10,310 nucleotides of DNA from Planctomycetota bacterium (GTDB lineage: Bacteria > Planctomycetota > Planctomycetia > Planctomycetales > Planctomycetaceae). The position numbers and the translations under genes were made by a program. Numbering within the stretch: the stretch's first letter is position 1; each line of letters starts with the position of its first letter. Under the pieces are notes generated by a model that saw only the letters and a program-made list of their open reading frames with translations, was not told the DNA's origin and did no database searches. Of the stretch, positions 7,154 to 10,310 are shown in pieces. The stretch is from contig JAADHY010000064.1 in NCBI GenBank assembly GCA_013151585.1, positions 1 to 10,310 of the forward strand. The letters are read 5' to 3'.

Positions 7154-8737
7154 TCAATGCCGATAGAGAAACTCCGGTGTGTTGACCAAGGCCCACGCCA
7201 CGTCGGTGATCAACTCCTGTCCCCGCACGCGGGCCGTTTCGCTGTAATCCGTCAGCGCCCGGAGTTCTTCGGCGGTCGGAAAACGCGACAGGATCGTCAA
7301 GTAGACAGTGACGATGATAGCGCGAGGATTGCGATTGAAGCGCAAAATGGCCTTCAACTTCGGGCTCTCCGAGAGCTTGCGTTGAATATGGCTGGAGTTC
7401 AACAAGTGCAGCCGCTGTGCGGCACTCATACGATTGTTGCGCTCGGACGCCAGCCCCGTATCACGGGGCGGGCGCCCAAACATTTCCAGAAACGAACTGG
7501 TAATGCTCCCGTCCGCTAGCGCGATCGAACGTTCTGTTTCCGGAATGAAGGTGTAAGGTTCCGGCGTGCGACTGGAGTACTCTTCGTGCGTCCCGGTGAC
7601 TTGGCAGAGGGCGTCGATGAGGACTTCGGCATCCAGCCGCCGCAACGGGTAATAAGCGAAATACTTTCCTCGATCCGGATCGTCTGACCGCGGGATGCAC
7701 GAAAGCTGGTAGGTCTTCGAGTTCAGAATCAGCCGGTAAATGTGCTTTAGATCGTAGTCGGCTTTGACCAGCTCCCGTTCCAGCCAAGCCAGGACCTCGG
7801 GATGCGACGGCGGATTATCCGGTCGAATATCGTCCGGCTCGTGAATAAGGCCGCGGCCAAACAGCCAATACCAAATCCGGTTGACAACGTTGCGGGCAAA
7901 CCAAGGATTGTCCGCCCGGATCAGCCAATCAGCGAACACGTACCGCGGATCACTGTCCGGCGTGAGGAGCACCGTTGTCCCATCAGGGAAAAGCGTTTTG
8001 CGAGGCAGCAGCGGCCGGCCTTGTTTGTCGGTTTTCAGCGAGTCAAAATAGACGATCTCCTCTTTCCATTCGGCTGTCGTCTTGTAGCCAACCTGAGCGA
8101 AGAACGCGGCCATTCCTTCCAGCCGCCCTTTGGGCCAATGATCGGCGCGCATGCCCATGAAGGTCAGTGCGACCGTTCGGGCCAGCGACTCCGCTTTCCG
8201 GCTTTGCACTGCTCGATAGAAATTCACCGGCGGTTGACGGAAATTGCTGCCGCTGGACGTCAGGAGCTCGCGAGCGAACTGGTCGTACGGTTTGTTCCGT
8301 CGGATGCTCTCTCGAATCCACCGGTGATAAGCCTGGACGGCGTTCGGCCACAAGTTGATCGGAAACTCCGACTTGACCCGCAGCACGTCGCACCACTTCA
8401 TCGCCCAATAGTCGGCGAACTCTTCCCGATCCAAAAGCTGGTCGATCAGCTCCCTGCGCTTGTCGGGACGGCGGTCCAGCAGGAACTGGCGCGCTTCCTG
8501 AGCCGTCGGCAGCGTACCGAGCACGTCCAGAAAAACCCGGCGGATGAACACAGCGTCCGAACAGACGTTCGCCGGCTCAATGCCTCGTTCCCGCAGTCCC
8601 TTGAAAACCAGCTCATCGACTCGATTGTTCGGCGTTAGGTCCGTGCTCCCCTCAAAGGGCCGGACAAGCGTCCGTGACGGGCCCGAGCTAGCAAGGCTCG
8701 CCGCCAGAAAAATCGTCGTAGCAATCGCGCCGGTCAT
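7154..8737 (-). CDS. DUF1549 and DUF1553 domain-containing protein, compact form
   Basis: Predicted protein of 527 residues. DUF1549 (PSCyt2) covers about 37-245: VDELVFKGLRERG (40-52), FIRRVFLDVLGTLPTAQEARQFL (64-86), LIDQLLDREEFADYWAMKWCDVLR (97-120). DUF1553 (PSD1) covers about 262-515: RYVFADWLIRADNPWFARNVVNRIW (265-289), GRGLIHEPDD (294-303), ILNSKTYQLS (337-346) and the tail TPEFLYRH. No N-terminal cytochrome (PSCyt1) CxxCH domain and no long linker is present, so it is shorter than many homologues. The C-x-x-C-H-x-H-P-like motif usual in DUF1549 is absent: the matching place reads FMGMRADHWPKGR (193-205). Start 8737 is chosen for GGAG 10 nt upstream (8748-8751). An ATG at 8797 would add 20 residues, including a basic RRK before the hydrophobic core IATTIFLAASLASS, but its GGAGGG directly abuts the ATG. 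Either way the protein appears Sec-exported. The stop is a tandem TGATGA. First gene of the likely three-gene operon; molecular function unknown. Confidence 0.93.
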   Translation of the reverse strand: MTGAIATTIFLAASLASSGPSRTLVRPFEGSTDLTPNNRVDELVFKGLRERGIEPANVCSDAVFIRRVFLDVLGTLPTAQEARQFLLDRRPDKRRELIDQLLDREEFADYWAMKWCDVLRVKSEFPINLWPNAVQAYHRWIRESIRRNKPYDQFARELLTSSGSNFRQPPVNFYRAVQSRKAESLARTVALTFMGMRADHWPKGRLEGMAAFFAQVGYKTTAEWKEEIVYFDSLKTDKQGRPLLPRKTLFPDGTTVLLTPDSDPRYVFADWLIRADNPWFARNVVNRIWYWLFGRGLIHEPDDIRPDNPPSHPEVLAWLERELVKADYDLKHIYRLILNSKTYQLSCIPRSDDPDRGKYFAYYPLRRLDAEVLIDALCQVTGTHEEYSSRTPEPYTFIPETERSIALADGSITSSFLEMFGRPPRDTGLASERNNRMSAAQRLHLLNSSHIQRKLSESPKLKAILRFNRNPRAIIVTVYLTILSRFPTAEELRALTDYSETARVRGQELITDVAWALVNTPEFLYRH

Positions 8738-8814
8738 GTTTGGTTTTCTCCGCAGACCATCGGCTGTGTCAGGCAAACGGTTGGGGCGTGTCTCCATCCC
8801 TCCGTTGCAAAACG

Positions 8815-8831
8815 TCCTCGTCCCACGAGGA
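8815..8831 (-). terminator. Attenuator-like hairpin followed by TTTT, in the leader of the DUF1549 gene
   Basis: On the minus strand: TCCTCG, loop TGGGA, CGAGGA, then CG and TTTT (8809-8812). A 6-bp stem followed within two bases by a short T-run looks like a weak intrinsic terminator. It sits about 78 nt before the start at 8737, so it would act as a leader attenuator or end a transcript coming from upstream. The stem is short and the T-run has only four bases. Confidence 0.35.
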
Positions 8832-8920
8832 TCTACAAAGAATCAAACCCCGGTCCTGGGCGAAAGGTGTCGCAGAAAAGACAGGAATTGAGGTAGGCGA
8901 ACCGACAGAGCAGGGGGTTA

Positions 8921-8971
8921 TGGTGGCTGTCGCGGTCGAATTCGGGAACTGTCCCGATTCGGCAGCCGCCA
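8921..8971. repeat. 51-nt two-part stem-loop
   Basis: Inner stem: 8937-8947 pairs with 8952-8961 (10 bp with T8942 bulged) around the loop ACTG. Outer stem: 8921-8929 pairs with 8963-8971 (8 Watson-Crick pairs plus T8924/G8968, a G-U pair in RNA read from the plus strand and an A-C mismatch in RNA from the minus strand). Seven bases on one side and one on the other separate the stems. There is no T-run after it. It could be an RNA structure of the operon leader, a terminator of the upstream unit, or a protein-binding site. Confidence 0.5.
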
Positions 8972-9075
8972 GGCGAGTCATCGTCGCAGCAGCACCCGGA
9001 CAAGCGGCATGTACCTAAGTCCTGACAATGTCCCGCCTTATGGTGAGTTTTCCGCTTCGCGTTCGCCTGGGGCTC

Positions 9076-9081
9076 TGTCAA
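9076..9081 (-). promoter_or_regulatory. Isolated TTGACA hexamer (candidate -35)
   Basis: A perfect sigma-70 -35 consensus on the minus strand, about 340 nt upstream of the DUF1549 start. No convincing -10 lies 16-18 nt downstream; the nearest AT-rich spot (CATAAG region) is about 30 nt away. One hexamer can arise by chance, so this is only a pointer to where an operon promoter might be. Confidence 0.15.
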
Positions 9082-9117
9082 CGGGAAGAAGGGAGATCAT
9101 GCTTTGTTGTGGCGAGG

Positions 9118-9137
9118 GCGTCTCGCCGGCGAGACGC
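9118..9137. repeat. Perfect 20-bp palindrome
   Basis: GCGTCTCGCCGGCGAGACGC is its own reverse complement, equivalent to an 8-bp stem with a CCGG loop. A third copy of the half-site GGCGAG at 9111-9116 can pair with CTCGCC (9122-9127) instead, giving two mutually exclusive hairpins. It lies about 180 nt downstream of the 98-residue gene and about 380 nt upstream of the DUF1549 gene. No T-run follows on either strand. Confidence 0.7.
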
Positions 9138-9315
9138 AACCGGGACGGCTGCACCACACGATCAAAATCCGACCCGAACTTTTCGCTGCGATGCAGCACT
9201 AGCCGGTCCACGGTTGAGCTCCCGCCCGCTCGCTCAGAGTGCGTTCAGGCCCCTGCATTTCGGCTCCTTCCCGTCGCGGTCCGGACAAGCTCTGCAGAAA
9301 ACAATCTTTGCGCCC

Positions 9316-9612
9316 CTAAGGAGAGCCGCCCTCGGTCTGCCGTTGCCAAAAGAGGCGGTCGGTTGTGACGACGTTGATACGGCGCGCACAATTCAAGCAG
9401 TATTTTTCTTCTCCATGCTGCATGTAAACTTCGCCCGGCACAATCAGATGGAAATGGTCTTCACCCGGGTGCTTCAAATAACAGTACTCCCGCTCTCCAC
9501 TGGTCATAATGCGGATCTCCCACCCCTGAGGGCGCGGTATGTAAATGCGAAGATCGTCTGAAGCGGATCGGGGCTGCTGCGGATCGGGGCCGTTTTGCGA
9601 GGGCGTAGCCAT
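9316..9612 (-). CDS. Small CxxC protein of unknown function
   Basis: Predicted protein of 98 residues; I do not recognise a named family. The start at 9612 is set by GGGAG 6 nt upstream (9619-9623); the open frame reaches 9702, but the extra 30 residues look non-coding. Residues 1-19 are polar and probably disordered (PSQNGPDPQQPRSASDD). Residues 20-80 look like a small beta fold: LRIYIPRPQGWEIRIM, EYCYLKHPGEDHFHLIVPGEVY. Then comes YCLNCARRIN with Cys72 and Cys75; with Cys44 and His48, His53 or His55 these could form a single zinc-ribbon-like site, which is inference. There is no signal peptide, so it should be cytoplasmic. It lies 99 bp downstream of the Ldh_2-type gene on the same strand and may be co-transcribed with it. 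The folded-looking pattern and good ribosome binding site make it a real gene despite its size. Confidence 0.75.
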   Translation of the reverse strand: MATPSQNGPDPQQPRSASDDLRIYIPRPQGWEIRIMTSGEREYCYLKHPGEDHFHLIVPGEVYMQHGEEKYCLNCARRINVVTTDRLFWQRQTEGGSP

Positions 9613-9621
9613 GGCCTTCTC

Positions 9622-9636
9622 CCGAAACTTTTTCGG
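9622..9636 (-). repeat. Hairpin overlapping the ribosome binding site of the CxxC gene
   Basis: On the minus strand CCGAAA, AAG, TTTCGG forms a 6-bp stem with a 3-nt loop. Its 3' arm shares two G residues with the GGGAG Shine-Dalgarno (9619-9623). Folding could reduce access to the start at 9612. The stem is AT-containing and would be only marginally stable. Confidence 0.4.
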
Positions 9637-9651
9637 CTCGTTCCTATGACA

Positions 9652-9666
9652 CGGAGAGGCTCTCCG
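9652..9666. repeat. Short hairpin between Ldh_2-type gene and CxxC gene
   Basis: CGGAGAG and CTCTCCG arms of 7 bp around one central base; in practice a 6-bp stem with a 3-nt loop. It begins 45 nt after the stop codon of the Ldh_2-type gene. There is no T-run after it on the minus strand, so it is a poor intrinsic terminator. It might mark the 3' end of the upstream message or be a processing site. Confidence 0.4.
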
Positions 9667-9711
9667 GTTGACAGCAGGGGGGCAGATTCTGCTGGCGGCC
9701 ATCGGGGATTG

Positions 9712-10310
9712 TCAGACACCGCTCGGAGGCGGTACCCCCAATTCGTCGGCCAGTTCAACCAGCGCGGACCAATTTCCGTCATCAATCGGGATGCCTTTTT
9801 CTCGCCGCTGCCCCACGTTGCGTCGTTCCGGGTCGCCTGGCAGTAGAATTTCCGGGACACCGTCGATCCTTGGCACTTCGCGTACGTACTTTTCCAAATG
9901 TCGCACTTCCCGCTCCAAGTGCTCAGTGCCTGCATATTGCCTGGGATCAATGACGACAAAGAAGACGCAATTCCCGACCGGCTTGGGAGGATTCGGCCGA
10001 GCGGTTTCTCCGCCCGATAGCCCGCCGCAAAGCATCTCGATCATAAAAGCCAAGCCGAAACCCTTGTAAGCTTGGGCTCCTCCCATGGGCAGGATCGTAC
10101 CCGGCGGGTCCGCGTACAAGGTATTGGGATCAGTGGTCGGTCGACCGTCGGCGTCGAGCAGCCACCCGGGCGGGACGGCCTCGCCAGCGATTTTCTTGAC
10201 ACGCACTTTGCCTTCGGCCGTAGCGCTGGTGCTGAAGTCCAAGACAAACGGACCGTCTGCACCACCGGGCATGCCGATGCACATGGGATTGGTTCCTAAC
10301 CGAGGCCGCT
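9712..10310 (-). CDS. Ldh_2 family (malate/L-lactate dehydrogenase-like) oxidoreductase, C-terminal part
   Basis: C-terminal 198 codons of a gene whose start lies beyond the right edge. An ATG at 10284 is internal: the upstream codons still in the window read RPRLGTNP, the family motif before the mid-protein region. Features typical of Ldh_2 follow: GTNPMCIGMPG, FVLDFSTSATAEGKV, VPPGWLLDADGRPTTDPNTLY, GTILPMGGAQAYKGFGLAFMIEMLCGGLSGG. The GGAQAYKGFGL segment corresponds to the family's GghKGygLa motif. These enzymes are cytoplasmic NAD(P)H-dependent reductases of 2-oxo acids and related substrates (malate, L-lactate, 2,3-diketo-L-gulonate, ureidoglycolate, sulfolactate). The substrate cannot be told from this part because much of the active site lies in the missing N-terminal half. 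The C-terminus ends ELADELGVPPPSGV, near where the family usually ends, so the 3' end is intact. Confidence 0.92.
   Translation of the reverse strand, partial: RPRLGTNPMCIGMPGGADGPFVLDFSTSATAEGKVRVKKIAGEAVPPGWLLDADGRPTTDPNTLYADPPGTILPMGGAQAYKGFGLAFMIEMLCGGLSGGETARPNPPKPVGNCVFFVVIDPRQYAGTEHLEREVRHLEKYVREVPRIDGVPEILLPGDPERRNVGQRREKGIPIDDGNWSALVELADELGVPPPSGV

Larger units (their letters stand above)
8738..9315. other. Long intergenic region upstream of the three-gene cluster
   Basis: Gap of 578 bp. Small minus-strand frames (for example 8833-9081, Cys-rich; 8769-8981) and a plus-strand frame (9028-9561) are open, but none has a good ribosome binding site together with protein-like composition. 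The plus frame is also antisense to the 98-residue gene. The region holds at least three inverted repeats and a TTGACA hexamer, listed separately. It must contain the end of the upstream transcript and most likely the operon promoter. Confidence 0.55.

Noticed and set aside
8833..9081. Cys-rich minus-strand frame of 82 codons in the long gap
   Set aside because: Its cysteines follow no spaced motif, there is no ribosome binding site, and it contains the 51-nt stem-loop, which better explains the sequence.
8738..9315. Possible tRNA or CRISPR repeat in the long gap
   Set aside because: No cloverleaf with a conserved T-arm and no regularly spaced direct repeats were found; the repeats present are inverted, not direct.
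9028..9561. Plus-strand open frame of 177 codons
   Set aside because: Half lies over the non-coding gap and half is antisense to the CxxC gene, which has a good ribosome binding site. The translation is low in recognisable structure.

Overview
The window looks like chromosomal DNA from a planctomycete (Planctomycetota), or less likely a related PVC-group bacterium. The main evidence is a set of neighbouring genes typical of that phylum: a DUF1549/DUF1553 protein, a Tat-exported DUF1501 protein and a secreted protein with pre-peptidase C-terminal (PPC) domains. The DNA is moderately GC-rich. All six genes lie on the minus strand, so transcription runs from high to low coordinates. Two genes are cut by the window edges.

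In the direction of transcription: (a) the C-terminal part of an Ldh_2-type (malate/L-lactate dehydrogenase family) NAD(P)-dependent oxidoreductase enters from the right edge and ends at 9712; (b) after 99 bp holding two small hairpins comes a 98-residue conserved-looking protein with a CxxC motif (9612-9316); (c) a 578-bp gap (9315-8738) has no convincing gene but several inverted repeats, including a perfect 20-bp palindrome and a 51-nt stem-loop; (d) a tight three-gene cluster follows: DUF1549/DUF1553 (8737-7154), 53 bp, DUF1501 (7100-5724), 50 bp, PPC-domain protein (5673-3190); (e) after 359 bp comes a membrane-anchored or secreted TIM-barrel, glycosidase-like protein with a GATase-like (GH42 middle-type) domain (2830-854); (f) after another 308 bp, a secreted protein of unknown function (545-1) runs off the left edge.

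The central cluster is probably one operon whose three products all leave the cytoplasm: one by Sec, one by a twin-arginine signal and one by a clear Sec signal peptide. DUF1549/DUF1553 and DUF1501 proteins are multiplied many times in planctomycete genomes and are usually paired, and PPC proteins often join them. Their biochemical job is not established. The glycosidase-like gene downstream suggests envelope or polysaccharide work, but that is inference. No tRNA, rRNA, CRISPR array, insertion sequence or phage gene was seen. Many long open frames on the plus strand are antisense shadows of the minus-strand genes.

The most notable points are a real gene at the left edge that has neither a visible stop codon nor a complete frame in the window, the absence of the cysteine/histidine motif expected in DUF1549, a charged helical insertion that splits the N-terminal IPT-like fold of the PPC protein, and the cluster of inverted repeats upstream of the operon.
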